DNA from: Azadirachta indica
Lineage: Eukaryota > Streptophyta > Magnoliopsida > Sapindales > Meliaceae
DNA: 64,000 nt
Reading direction: 5' to 3'
NCBI GenBank assembly: GCA_022749755.1
Contig: CM040441.1
Coordinates: forward strand, 10,727,475 to 10,791,474
This document shows, piece by piece, positions 1 through 12,436 of this stretch. Below the pieces are notes generated by a model that did no database searches, was not told the DNA's origin, and saw only the letters and a list, made by a program, of their open reading frames with translations. Each line of letters starts with the position of its first letter. The first letter of the stretch is position 1. The translations under genes were made by a program, and so were the position numbers.

Positions 1-358
<358 letters not shown>

Positions 359-472
359 TCAGCAGAAATGGGAAAGACAAACTTACGCTCTGCTGGATGG
401 TCATGCATGCCAATAATCAAACAGAAAAGACTATGAATTGAGTACTAGTAGTAGTAGTAGGAGAATTCATAC

Positions 473-1106
473 CAGAGTTCTAGAGGTTAGTTTGGCGGTG
501 AAGTTCATAAAGAGAAAGCAGCGCGAAAGAGCTTTCTTTATATTTGTAGCGAGGGCAAGTTTGCTACATTTTTTTTCAAGTTGTCCATGATAGAAGTACT
601 TTGATGGACAGAAGCACTTTTGAGATTGAGTGATTCTCCTCTAACGAAACCACCGCGCAATTTCGCGGGTCGGAGTTCATACTCTTCCACATGATTACAG
701 ACAAGCATGTCAATGGCGTACGACAACCATCTTGTTTCGACAAAACATCAAAAGCAGAAGAGAGCGGAGACAGAGTTGAGTGGCATTTTCGTAAATTAAA
801 GATACATCGGTTCAACTTGACTAGAGTCTCTGTCCTTCCCATTATGTACTACACAAGAATCATTCACATTATCATCTGACCTTTTTTTTATTTTTATTTT
901 TATTTTTTTAGCTTTGCCCACATTTCCGAACAATCTTCAGAAGTATTGGTAACCCATCGACAGTAGATTTATTAAATACTAAATCACCCCGTTATCTTTA
1001 AATGTCAAGAATAAAAAAGGAATGGGCACAATTCTATTTTATTTTATTTAAAAAAAAAAACACATTTCAGTCCTGCAAAATATCAGTTTACCGTATAAAA
1101 TAATAA
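473..1106. other. Upstream region of the aspartic protease gene
   Basis: Probable 5'UTR first exon and promoter of the minus-strand aspartic protease, ending in increasingly AT-rich DNA with T-tracts at about 882-910. A short (GTA)n/(TAG)n run sits at about 447-460. The small open frames here on both strands have no recognisable family and no codon-like composition. No gene seen. Confidence 0.4.
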
Positions 1107-2245
1107 GGTATTATTACATTTCTCCCTCAGCTTTGGGACATATCAATTAAATAAAAAATTTGATAAATGTATTAATAACATCCCTTTAACTGTTATTCAA
1201 TCAATCTCAAATAACATATTTATTGAAATACTTTAAATTTTTAAGTTTTATATTAATTAATTACTTATAAAAATCATCTTAGTCTTAAAAGTTTGGTTTA
1301 CTATCCTTATAAATCCTAATAATTTCAAAAATACCCTTAAAAATCATAATTTATTATAAAATAATAATTATACACCATATAATAATAATTATTTAAAAAA
1401 TAACTAATAATATTATTTTAAAAAATTTATTATTTATTTTTTAAATAACTATTATTTTTCTTAAATAATTATTTTATTAATATATTATTAAAATAATATT
1501 TTAATTAACATATTTTACATAAATATATTATATCTTACCCTTATACAATTATTTAAGAAAAATAACCATTAATCTATTTGTAAAATACAATATATTTAAT
1601 AATATATTTATGTAAAATATATTAATATCTATTAATGTATTACAAATTTATCATTTTTATCGATATTTATTTTTGTTATTTTATTTACGTTTTAAATATG
1701 TATACATATATTTTTATTTAATTACAATATAGTCATAAATATTTATTAAAAATATGTTGTAAAATAAATAAAATTTATAAATCTAAAATATTAACATTGA
1801 TTTATATTTTATTTTTATTTAATTTTTAATGATTACAAATGTGTAATTTTTTTATTTAATTATTTCATTAATATATTATTAAAATAATATTTTTATTTTA
1901 CATAAATATATTATATTTTTTGTCAAATTTTAGAAATTTATTAATTATTTTTTAAATAATAATTATTAGATAGGAGCATAATTGTTATTTTATAATAAAT
2001 TGCGACTTATAAAAATATTTTTGAAACTACTAAGATTTATAAAGGTATTAAACTAAACTTTTGGAATTAAAAGAGCCTTCACAATTACTTAAGTAATAAG
2101 AAATTTAAAGATTAAGGGTATTTCAACAAATGTGCTAGTTAGGATTAGTTGACTAATGGTTAATGGAAGATTTTTGATATATTCTCTAAACTTTTTATCT
2201 AACTAATATAATCGCAAACCTTAAAGGAGGAATTTAATAATAACC
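1107..2245. mobile_element. AT-rich foldback (MITE-like) element with long inverted arms
   Basis: The left end (from GGTATTATTACATTTCTCCC at 1107) is repeated, inverted, at the right end (TAATAACC finishing at 2245). The arms are about 285 bp (about 1107-1395 and 1960-2245) and match with scattered mismatches and small gaps. The clearest block is TATAAATC..TTTCAAAAATA..AATTTATTATAAAATAA at about 1308-1375, matched by its reverse complement at about 1982-2045. No coding capacity is seen. Long TIRs with non-coding content suggest a Mutator-type MITE or foldback element. I could not identify a clear target-site duplication, so the outer limits are good only to about 10 bp. Confidence 0.7.
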
Positions 2246-3074
2246 CTAAACAATAATAACAATAATTGATTTATTTTATTCATAGTTTTAAGTCCTAAAA
2301 ACTAAATTTTAGTATATAATATAATAACAATAACAATAACAATTCATTTATTAATTTTTTATTTAATTAATTAATATCAAATATATATATTTTTTAGTAA
2401 TATATATTACATATTAAATGTACAATCTATTAGTATTAAATTAAAAAATCTATCAATTTTAGATTGAAAATCTACCAATTCATTTTTTAGTATTATACAT
2501 TATATGTATAATTTGCAATGATATATTGGAAAGAAAATTTATTAAGAATTGGGAGTATGTTCTTTTTTAGAGTTTAACACATTAATATATGATATACTAT
2601 ATAATATAAAATTACTAATAATAACAAAAGTAATGGACATAATAATTTATTTATTTAGTTTATTTAATCAATTAATTTTTGAAATTTGGCTTATTTGCTT
2701 TGCTTTTTTAAGGGATTGATTTTTATTTAATTTGCATATGCAGTTAATTAATTTTTTAAGGAGATATACATTATTTACTATATACATAGGGGTAATTTTG
2801 TCTTTTTAATACACTATTAACTACACATAAGGTTATTTTCTTCCTTATATATACAATATTAATTGCAATAACTACAAATACATTATTTCACCATTTTTCA
2901 TTAAAGATAATGGTAATTTGTTATTTATAAGATACTACTGGCTTACCAATATTTTAAATTAAGGGTATTTTCATATATTTTTCATGAGATTTATAGAAAT
3001 CACAAATAAAGAAAAAGTTTGTGAAAATTCACAAAAACCTTTTTGATACAATATTTTCATCTAATTGATTGTGT
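2246..3074. other. AT-rich spacer without genes
   Basis: Very AT-rich, with short (TAACAA)n at about 2320-2342 and TA-rich tracts. It lies between two foldback elements and may itself be old transposon debris. No open frame of interest and no RNA gene seen. Confidence 0.5.
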
Positions 3075-3620
3075 GTTAGTCATTGAAAAAATATTAAATA
3101 ATTAAAATAATCTCATTAATATATATTTATGAAATTATAATCCTTTTTTTTTTTTTACCTATGCACTGATTTCTTTTGAATCTTTAATCTACTTGTTCAA
3201 ATGTAGCACTTAAAATTTATGAATTTTCTATTTTAATTATTATTATAGTTATTATTATTTTATATTTATTATTTTAATTTTCTTGAAGAATAGAAAGTAA
3301 TAACTGTTGTTGTATGAAAATAAAATAATAATAAGCAGAAAAATAAAAATAAAAAAATTATTTTTTTCTTACTGTTTCAAACAATAACAATCATTATTTT
3401 CCATTATTCAACAACAAAAATAAATAAATCATAAAGAGTAAATGCATAATAAAATATTAAAAATAAAAATACATGAATTTCAAGTGTTACATTTAACTTA
3501 GTAGATTAAGAGTTTAAAATAAAAAAATAAAGAGGTTAAAAAATGGATGAGATTATAATTTCATTAACATGTGTTGAAGTGGTTATTTTATTTACCTAAT
3601 ATTTTTCTAATAGTTAACTG
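3075..3620. mobile_element. Near-palindromic foldback (MITE-like) element
   Basis: Almost the whole interval can fold back on itself. The left arm (about 3075-3345) and right arm (about 3365-3620) are inverted copies with mismatches. Diagnostic paired blocks are TTAATCTACT..AAATGTAGCACTT at about 3186-3212, facing AAGTGTTACATTTAACTTAGTAG at about 3482-3505. Another pair is GAAATTATAATC at about 3130-3142, facing GATTATAATTTC at about 3551-3562. A loop of roughly 20 bp (AAATAAAAATAAA-type) separates the arms. There is no coding content. It sits about 400 bp upstream of the CHR18-type gene start. Family and target duplication not determined. Confidence 0.7.
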
Positions 3621-4021
3621 GATAAAAACATTGTAACGAGATTACTATGAATTATAAGAGAAGTATGTAAAAATAAAATGAGCACGTGTGACGTGGGTCA
3701 TTCCATCTTTACGTTGTCACAAATAAAAAAGGTTTATTTGATATAAATGAAAAATATATGATTTTTTATGAAAATATGATAAAATGAGGGACCAAAATGT
3801 TATCGTCCTAGAATAAACCTGGCTCTGCTGCTAAATAGTAAATATCCCTAATTGACCCGAGCGAGGCCCAGTGTCTTCAAAAGCTTCGGAAACCCTTTTA
3901 AATTGGGTTTCCAATGTGAGGTTGAGTTCGAACTACCAAACTTTACCCTCTCTTAAAGTGGACTTGAAAAATCAAATTTTTGGTAATAAAAAGAGCGCGT
4001 CGCCGGAAGAAACCAAGGAAA
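3621..4021 (+). promoter_or_regulatory. Presumed promoter/5'UTR of the CHR18-type helicase gene
   Basis: About 400 bp between the foldback element and the helicase ATG. Visible elements are a CACGTG G-box at about 3683-3688 in GAGCACGTGTGACGTGGGTC, which also holds an ACGTGG core. There is a GAGGCCCAGT segment at about 3865, with a GGCCCA site-II-like motif often found upstream of plant DNA-replication genes. The positions are seen; the regulatory role is inferred from known plant motifs. Confidence 0.4.
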
Positions 4022-7000
4022 ATGGAACTGGATGAATGGGAATTAAGCGCAGAGGAACTAGATTCCCTTGAAAGAGACGCTCTTCAGAAAATTGCTCAAC
4101 GAAACAACTCTTCTTCTACTTCTACGTCTTCTTATTTATGCCACATTAACCATGATAATCGACACCCGCAACGTTCTTTTCCTTCTTTTGGTTTTCCTGA
4201 TAAGCCCTTCTTTGATTCTAGTTCAAACAAGGTGAAGCCTATCGCCTTTTCGCCATTTCTCTTCGAGATTTTATCTTTCAGTTCACGGGTCTTGTTATAG
4301 TTTTCTTTCTTTTTGTCTTTCTCTTTCAATTTCCTTGTAGAATTTGAGTGTTTGCATTGTGTTTTCCTCTCCTTTCATTTTTTAGATACCCTTGTGGTAT
4401 GTCATTCATATAATTTACCTTAAAACATGTTAAAGACCACTTGTTTCGATTTGTTTACTAGTAATCATGCCATGTTTTTGGATGTGAAAGAGTAGCATCG
4501 TCAAGGGTTTTCCTTTATGTTGTTATTCAGGTTGAAGCTTTGCCAGCGGGGTCCAGAACATTACCCACATCCCTTGCTCCTAAAGTAGACTCTGGTTGGT
4601 TTCTTCTTATCCTGAAATCGTCATTTCTCCCTCGTAGTTAATGACTTCTTGTTTCATTGTCTTAATTTTTACGCTTATGTTCTAAGCCACAATTTTGCTT
4701 GTTCTGGTTGTCTTAACCATTATGCTGTATTATGGATTATCTTGCTAACTAATGTCTCTGTCTTGCATATGCCATGGTTATGGGCTCATTCAGGTGACAA
4801 TTCAAAGGAGCAACTACCAAAGCTTTCTGTCAGGTTTATTCTTCATGCTAGTGGGAATATTGCTGCAAAATTTACATATGACCCGGTATACCTTGTGCTT
4901 GCCGGCAGAATGTCCATATAGCTATAGCTGATTGTTATTTTGTTGATGCACTATGCCCCTTTTTGTTGGATGTAGGTATTAGTAGCTGCTTTTCGTAAGA
5001 TCCCTAAAGCCACGTGGAATGCGAAAGAAAGGTCTTTTTCCGTAGCTCTATCTCTCAATGGATTCATATTTGTATCTTTGCATGCACTGTGCAAGCATGG
5101 TTGTGTCTCATGTACACTTGCTGGAACTTTCATGAATATTGAACCTTAGCATGGTACAATGCCATTAAACCTGCAGATTGTGGACGATCTCGGTTTCTTC
5201 TTTACCATCAGCTGAAAAAGTTCTAAGTGAAATATCTGATTATAAAGTTGAGGTATGATTGTGTGGTATGATTGTTTCCCTAAAAGAATCTACAGCGTAT
5301 TTTTGTCAACTTACAAAATTTTCTACTGCCCTATATGGTAAAAAATTTTTTGTTTTAATCACCAATTGTGCGTTTTATAACTTGGATATTAATTATAACA
5401 TATTCCAGATAGAGAACTTAGATTCCCTGGTTCATCGTGCTATTGCTGCTGCCTCTGCCACTACAGATCTTCAAGGTAATAACTGATTATGAGCAAATTC
5501 TCTTATATGACTAAGACTGTGATGTATGTGTCAACATAGTTGCCTTTGCCTTCATTCTCATTTTGTTATTATCTTTCTGAAAATATTTTGCCCTTGTCAC
5601 AAGATAAATATGACCAGATACCTAGCCATATTGAGTCAAAGCTTCTTCCGTTCCAGCGGGATGGTGTTAGGTATGTAGTAATTATGCAGATGTTATCTCA
5701 TCAAATCAATGTTATGTGACATCACTGATATGTCTCAAACATTATGTTTAGTTTGGAATATTAGACTTCTTCAATCCCTCCGTTGCTTATTTACCAATGG
5801 CCGGTTCATATACTCTGTCAAACATCTTCATTTTCTTTTCTAGGTTTGCTTTGCAGCATGGAGCACGTGTGCTCCTAGCGGATGAAATGGGACTAGGGAA
5901 GACCTTACAGGCAATGATTATTTCATCGAACTATTTCAGTTCTGTTCATGCCTCTATGTGAAGCTACATAATATTTCTCATTAGTATGCATTACTAGCTT
6001 CACACCAGATGACTTGTTTTAAGCATGAGTAGTCATGGACTTTGCAGGCTATTGCTGTGACCACGTGTATTCGTGACTTTTGGCCGGTTCTTATACTTGC
6101 ACCATCATCCTTACGTTTGCACTGGGCTTCAGTATGTGATCGTTATCTTCACATTTGGTTTCTTTGCAATGGAAATTTTACCCAAAATGCATGTCTTTGT
6201 TTCCTCTGTTGCAGATGATCCAACAATGGCTAAATATCCCTTCGTCTGATATAGTTGTATGTGATCTATGATCTCTATTAAACATTTTTTCTTGTTGGTT
6301 TCCCTTTTCATATTTGTAGCTTGAATTTGAGCACATTCTCATAATTTTTATGCTTGAATTTGGTTATTTCTATTCCTAACAAGTTATGCTAATAGGTTGT
6401 ATTATCTCAATTGGGTGGTTCAAATAGAAGCGGATTCACTATAATTTCCTCAAGCACTAAGAGCACTATTCATCTCGATGGCTTATTTAATATCATCTCC
6501 TATGATTTGGTCCCCAAGTTACAGAATACACTATTGTCATCTGACTTTAAAGTAAGTAAACCTGTCCTGCTGAATTCGCCATATTCTCTTGTTCTTCACA
6601 AAATTTTAATGGACTAGCCTTAGAGAGATTGGAGAATGAATTACCTAAAGTATTATGGTGAAATTGATAAACTGGTGAACAAATTTGATTATGGTCTTGC
6701 CATGAAGAAAATTTGAGACGTCGAGAAGACAGACATGAAGGCAAATATTGTTTACTCTCAAGTGCTCTTGGTTTGCAAGATGTTGAAAAATTTGAGTTTA
6801 GTCAGAATAATTTCCTTAAGAAATAAAAATTATTTGATACTGCCTTTGAGGATGTTTTACTGTTTGTTTGTATCAGGTACACTTACTAATTGAATACACA
6901 GTATTGTAATTATTGAATATGGTCTCACAGTATCGTAAAATTGGGCATGCTATATTGCTCTGAATGTTCAGCTCTACTGAGGATGTTTGTAGTCTATATG

Positions 7001-10000
7001 TTTTCTTTAATTTACAAAAAAAAATATGGATCTACAAGATGGAGAGGTCTAAACCCTATTTCATGTTCCGGATTTTATCATGTTATGATAACAAGTTACT
7101 GTTTAGTGAGTTAAATACACCTAGGAGTTGTTCTCATGTGTGAGTATTACTTGCTCTTGGAGCTGTGCATGGTGCTTGTATGCATCTCAAAATCTATGCT
7201 TTTTTTCAGGTTGTGATCGCTGATGAGTCACATTTTCTTAAAAATGCTCAAGCAAAGAGGACTACTGCAACCCTTCCAATTATAAAGGTCTTCCTCTCTC
7301 GATAAATTGTGACTTAATGTTTGCATCTGCTTAGTCTATTGTTGGATCATGTTCACAGTCCATATTGACGCATGATTTCCAAAATGCACAAAGTGTTTGG
7401 GTATGTGGAAATTTGTGATGAGAGTCTACTTGTTATCAAATGTCAACCTGTCAACCTTTTTTATGTGAATGATATTCTAGGCATTTCAATATACTTCATG
7501 GGTTATTTTTCATCTTGAAATACTGTGTTGTCAGCAATGCAATGAATCTGTACTGCTGTCTCTCTTGCTCTCATAGAATGTTATAATTACAGAAAGCTCA
7601 ATATGCAATACTGCTTAGTGGAACTCCTGCTTTATCCCGACCAATAGAGCTATTCAAGCAGGTACTTGTTGATGCAAGTTTAGAAATGATAGCTTGTCAA
7701 GGTTCATATTATTTGGAAATTATATTGTAATCATGCTGCGGAAATTGTTCATTGGCAGCTGGAAGCCTTGTATCCTGATGTATATAAGAATGTTCATGAG
7801 TATGGTAACCGATATTGCAAAGGTGTAAGTCACAATTTTTTATTTGGTTCGGAAAACCTGCTTTTTCTTTTTACTATTGTGGTTGCCATAATTAGTAATG
7901 CAAACTGTTGATTTCTCTGATATCAATCTTCCAGGGAGTATTTGGAGTTTATCAAGGAGCAAGTAACCACGAAGAATTGCACAATTTGATGAAGGCAACA
8001 GTGATGATCCGCAGACTTAAAAAAGATGTCCTTTTGCAGCTTCCAGTGAAACGTAGGCAGCAGGTATGTATTTATATTTATTTCTACTGTGGTTAGTGGT
8101 CATTATATATTTGCTTAAGAATAGATAGTATGATTTGAACATTTATATTTATTTCTACTGTAATTAATGGTCATTATATATTTGCTGAAAAAAGGGTGAT
8201 ACAAACATTGATGTTCGAACCATCACTTTAGTTTTTGGAATCCAAGAAATTGGTTTCAATCAGGGAAGGATTATTCAATTTCATACATTGAGAGAGCTTT
8301 GATTTAGTAGCAGCCTGGTGTAGCCATGTTGGTTTATGAAAACTCTTTGTGATATCTATGTGGCTTGGAGAACATTTCTTTAGTTGCACTTAGAGAAATT
8401 TGTCAGACCTTAACTTCCAATCCAGTTCATGAATTCTCACTCATGGTTCCCATAACACAGATTATCTGGAAATATTGGATGTGAAATCAGGAAATCATTT
8501 TCTTTTCGCTGCATGTATTTTGATTCTTGTTTATTGATTCTCAGGTCTTCCTGGATTTGGCTGAAAAAGATATGAAACAAATAAATGCTTTATTTCGTGA
8601 GGTAATTTAGTTCCTTTTATAGTTGATTTTCTATTGAATGGCCTCTGGTGCTGTTGAATTTGTATCTCTCATAAAGTTTAGAATAATCAAACATTAGCAT
8701 TTGTGTGACTATTCTAGATATAGCATAATATTAAGAAGATATGCATATGCAGAATGAAGTTGGATGTCACTCCGGATATCAGGGGATTAATTTACAGTCT
8801 CATGTTAGCTGTTGTGAATGTATGCTTGGTATTGATTTGCATTGTGTAGGTTCCTTTTAGAATTTCCTTGCAAAAAGAGAACTAAAGGATAGAAGAAGCG
8901 CCAGTAATATCAATCTTCTGTGTTTTGTAGTTGGAGGTGATTAAAGCCAAACTTAAGGCCTGCAGATCAGAAGAGGAGGCTGAATCACTAAAGTTTTCTG
9001 AAAAGAATCTTATTAATAAGGTACATTTTTGCGTTATGCTTATGTCTCAGAAACTATTGGCAAAAGTATGTCTAAATAGTCATTGCTGTTGGATAAGCAT
9101 GACTCTTCCAATTCAGTGCCATAGGCTATAATTTGCTGCTGTGACAGTTCGAATAATAGCTGAATTTTATATTTTTTACTTTCAATTTCACTCTATCTTT
9201 GCTAAAGCTGTAAATCATTCTCTTGCCACCCTCCCTTGCATCTGTGAGCTGAACTCCAGATATATACTGATTCTGCTGAAGCCAAGATTCCAGCTGTTCT
9301 AGATTATCTGGAAACCATAATTGAGGTATGTTCTTCCTTTTTCACTTTTTTCAGTATATCTTCCTTACTCTTTTAGTGCATAACATAAATGATGTTGGAG
9401 CTAATTTATGTAATGATGTTGTGTTAATAGAAGATGGTGATAACCATAATAAATGCTCCTTCCCTGGCCTTAATCCTTATGTTGGTTTTAGGTTGGTAAA
9501 TTCAGAAATTCAAGTGTAATATATTCATTAATTTGACTTTTATTATTGGGGATCTTGTGGTAATTATAGAAAATGTGAGAGTGCTAGCCCAGGGGGGTGA
9601 ACTAGAATTTCTAGGAAGATTCAGATTTAGATCGATCTTAAGCCTAGTTAAGCACTGACCTTGGCCTGATGGTCTTGCTGGTTTGAGTTGGTGACAGACT
9701 ATGTCATGTAAATCTGATTCCTCATACATCAGATAACGTTTCCTTACAGGGTACCTTGCTCATTTGCATTCTACTGCTTACCTGTTTGCTCTATGTTTGG
9801 GCTGAGTAACACTCTCAGTTTCTACATGCACTTAGCTTTTATTCCTTCCTTGTGAACTTAGTTTGCATATTGTGTTTTGATGTCTTAATTACCTATATGA
9901 TGATTGCTGCAGGCAGGTTGCAAGTTTCTGATATTTGCACACCATCAGCCTATGCTTCACGCAATACATCAATTTTTTCTTGTAAGTCCACTTAAATCTA

Positions 10001-11151
10001 TTGAAATTTTCTCAAGATAGATCCATCTTACAAAGTTTTTCAACCAACTTTCTAGAAGAAGAAAGTGCAATGCATTCGGATTGATGGTGGTACCCCAACA
10101 GCTTCAAGGCAAGCTTTGGTTACTGATTTTCAGGAAAAGGATGACATCAAGGCAGCAGTTGTATGACGGTTCAATTTATTTATCTCTATAACTATTCTTA
10201 ATTTTCTCTCGTTGATTTTCTGTTGTAAATTGGAAATATTGTAACTTTAGTGAAGTTGTGGCTTGACTGCAAAGTTTGGTCTTTTCAACTGTCAATATGC
10301 AGCTCTCTATCAAAGCAGGAGGTGTTGGATTAACATTAACAGCTGCAAGCACTGTTATTTTTGCGGAGTTATCTTGGACTCCCGGTGACCTGATTCAAGC
10401 TGAAGATCGTGCTCATAGGATTGGCCAGGTAATAGCTAGCTACAACGATTATTGCTCTACGCTCATGTTGATAAACCAATGCTCTACAGCTCATTACCAG
10501 ATGTATATTACTAGTGAAAACCTGTGTTATTTCTGTGACAAATGTTGTTCATGATCTTAGGTATCTTCAGTCAATATATACTACCTGCTTGCAAATGACA
10601 CAGTTGATGATATAATATGGTATATTCCTATACTATTTGCTGCATTTGGGCCCCATTGTTTTGGCCTATGAAGAAGTTAGAGTTCTAAAGGATGATGATG
10701 ATCATAAATCAGTAATCTTTTTTTTTTTCTTTTTCTTTTTTTTCTCTTTTGGGGGTTCAGGGATGTTGTTCAGAGCAAGTTGGAAAATTTGGGACAGGTA
10801 ATCTCTTGCTCTCATTCTCTCTGCTGGACCTCGCTAAGAACCCTAAAATTTGCTTTTCCTGAGAAAAGAGAAATCACACAACAGTGATATATAAGCAGTG
10901 CATTGTGCACTAGTTATAAGCATTTGAAGTATTGTAGAGTCCTGGTTGATTTTTATCCCTTTAGCCGAGGAACTTACTATTTGATAGTGGACAATCAGAT
11001 GCTTGATGGGCATGAGAATGCCTTGGAAGTTTCAACCAGTGAGTTGAGAAGCAGCCCGGCAAAGCAGAAAACACTCGACTCTTTCTTGAAGAGATGTAAC
11101 AATGGGAATGACTCTGATCATCAGCCAAAACTCAAATACCAGAAGCACTAG
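4022..11151 (+). CDS. CHR18: SMARCAL1/CHR18-type annealing helicase, 694 aa
   Basis: SNF2-family ATPase with an N-terminal HARP domain, the architecture of SMARCAL1 (reanneals ssDNA and remodels stalled replication forks) and of Arabidopsis CHR18. Exons: 4022-4231, 4531-4594, 4794-4885, 4976-5031, 5177-5252, 5409-5475, 5604-5670, 5844-5910, 6048-6131, 6215-6256, 6396-6551, 7210-7287, 7593-7661, 7759-7824, 7935-8063, 8545-8601, 8931-9020, 9260-9325, 9913-9981, 10056-10160, 10303-10428, 10561-10619, 10761-10797, 10999-11151; they join in frame without stops. HARP is about residues 104-163 ([26 protein letters not shown]). Helicase motifs: DEMGLGKT about 224-231, DESH 332-335, SGTP 362-365, [11 protein letters not shown] ending at 612. 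The upstream in-frame stretch from 3980 begins with TTG, so ATG 4022 is chosen. The eighth intron (5911-6047) is GC-AG. The tail contains QKTLDSFL (667-674). The gene is convergent with DGAT3. Confidence 0.93.
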
Positions 11152-11497
11152 GGTCCTAACTCTAGAAAATGCTTGTGTATTTTTAGACATGCATGTATAG
11201 CATCACATGTAAAGGCACTTGTAAATTTGCCATTTTGATGTACTGAGCCTGAGAGCACATTAATCGCTTCCCTGAAGCAGTGAGAAACAATGCCTGCATT
11301 TTGCAGGCGGTGTAATATTAACAGATACCAGAATTGTTTCTGTTTTATGTACTGCTTGTTTATCAATTGGAAAGAAGAGAAAGAAACTGAAGTATGAACA
11401 AAAGGATTTTTTTTCTAATTTAAGAAAAACGAAAGAAAGATGGAAAGTGCATACACTAAATATGTAGATTACACTGTCAAAATGATGTACGCTAAAA
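11152..11497. other. Convergent 3' spacer (helicase / DGAT3)
   Basis: 346 bp between two stop codons on opposite strands, so it holds both 3'UTRs and polyadenylation regions. T-rich at 11402-11420. No further gene seen. Confidence 0.6.
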
Positions 11498-12391
11498 CTA
11501 AGATGCAGGGTTTAATCCCAACTCCAAGTTTTTGCCATCTTGAGCCAAGAAATTAGCCGCAATTGCACCCACATCTTTCAAACCAACACCAATGCAGAGA
11601 GGATTGGCTGGAATCTGCTGATTACCAGAATTAAGCCTAATATTTGGACCATCTCTGCATTTGCCCATACATTTGCACCCAACAACATTACCTTCGACTC
11701 CCATCACTCTCTGAAACTCCTCTAACAACGCCCCGCCTCCTGATCTCTTGCACTTGTTTCCCATACAAACCTCCACTCTCTTATTCACCCCATCTTCAAT
11801 GCAACTAGTTCCAACATTCTGCAAACTTCGATCTCGAGAAGCAACACTCTGTTTAATTTCTTCTCTAAGTCCATGCTCAGTTATAAGGTGGTTCATCTGT
11901 TTGATCTCCTCTTCACATTCGCTATCACTTGATTCGGACTCTGTCGACATTTTGCTTGTCAGCTCAGCCTTTTCTTGTTTCCTTTTCCTCTTCAACTCTT
12001 TCTCCTCTGCTTTCAACTGTTCCAGCTGTTTTAGCAACACCTCTGCCGCTTCCTGCAACACAGTGATTGATTGATTTTCACAAAACGTTTTCAAAAACTT
12101 CAAATACTATCAAAACAGAATGAAAGAAAGAATTACCGTGATCGTTTTTCCTCTTATTTGATCGACAGCAAACCCCATCCCGGAAAACTCAGACAGATCT
12201 TTTGACAACCCTTTTAACAACTTCAACTTCTTCTTAATTCCCAACTTTTCTTTCTTCTTCTTCGCCAACCCGTCTTGATAAAACTCCACATGGCCCTTAT
12301 TCACAAAACTAACTCTGTTTTCATTCCATCTTAATTGCTGGGTATCCATTCCAGCCCTGGACATGCATGCGATTTGCTTCAATGCTTCCAT
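11498..12391 (-). CDS. DGAT3: Soluble diacylglycerol acyltransferase DGAT3 ([2Fe-2S] protein)
   Basis: Two exons on the minus strand, 12391-12137 and 12052-11498, joined in phase 0 across an 84-nt GT-AG intron; 269 aa. DGAT3 is the cytosolic enzyme that acylates diacylglycerol to triacylglycerol and is known to be an iron-sulfur protein. Visible evidence: an N-terminal basic segment (KKKKEKLGIKKKLKLLKGLSKDL), then a lysine/glutamate coiled-coil stretch (LKQLEQLKAEEKELKRKRK). The C-terminal thioredoxin-like ferredoxin domain has CMGNKC and CKCMGKC cysteine clusters in VVGCKCMGKCRDGPNIRL. ATG 12391 (MEALKQIACMSRAG) is chosen because known DGAT3 proteins start with a similar ME-leader; an in-frame ATG at 12436 would add 15 residues. 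The protein is short compared with the usual 330-380 aa. The gene neighbours the CHR18-type gene as in Arabidopsis. Confidence 0.88.
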
Positions 12392-12436
12392 CGCTGAAAC
12401 TTCTACCCTCACAAGAAAGAAGAAACTACCCTTCAC

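Noticed and set aside
3980..4021. N-terminal extension VIKRARRRKKPRK of the helicase
   Set aside because: The frame is open back to a TTG only; the first ATG is at 4022 and matches the start of the family.
11748..12074. Plus-strand open frame rich in Ser/Cys/Phe
   Set aside because: Antisense shadow of the DGAT3 second exon.
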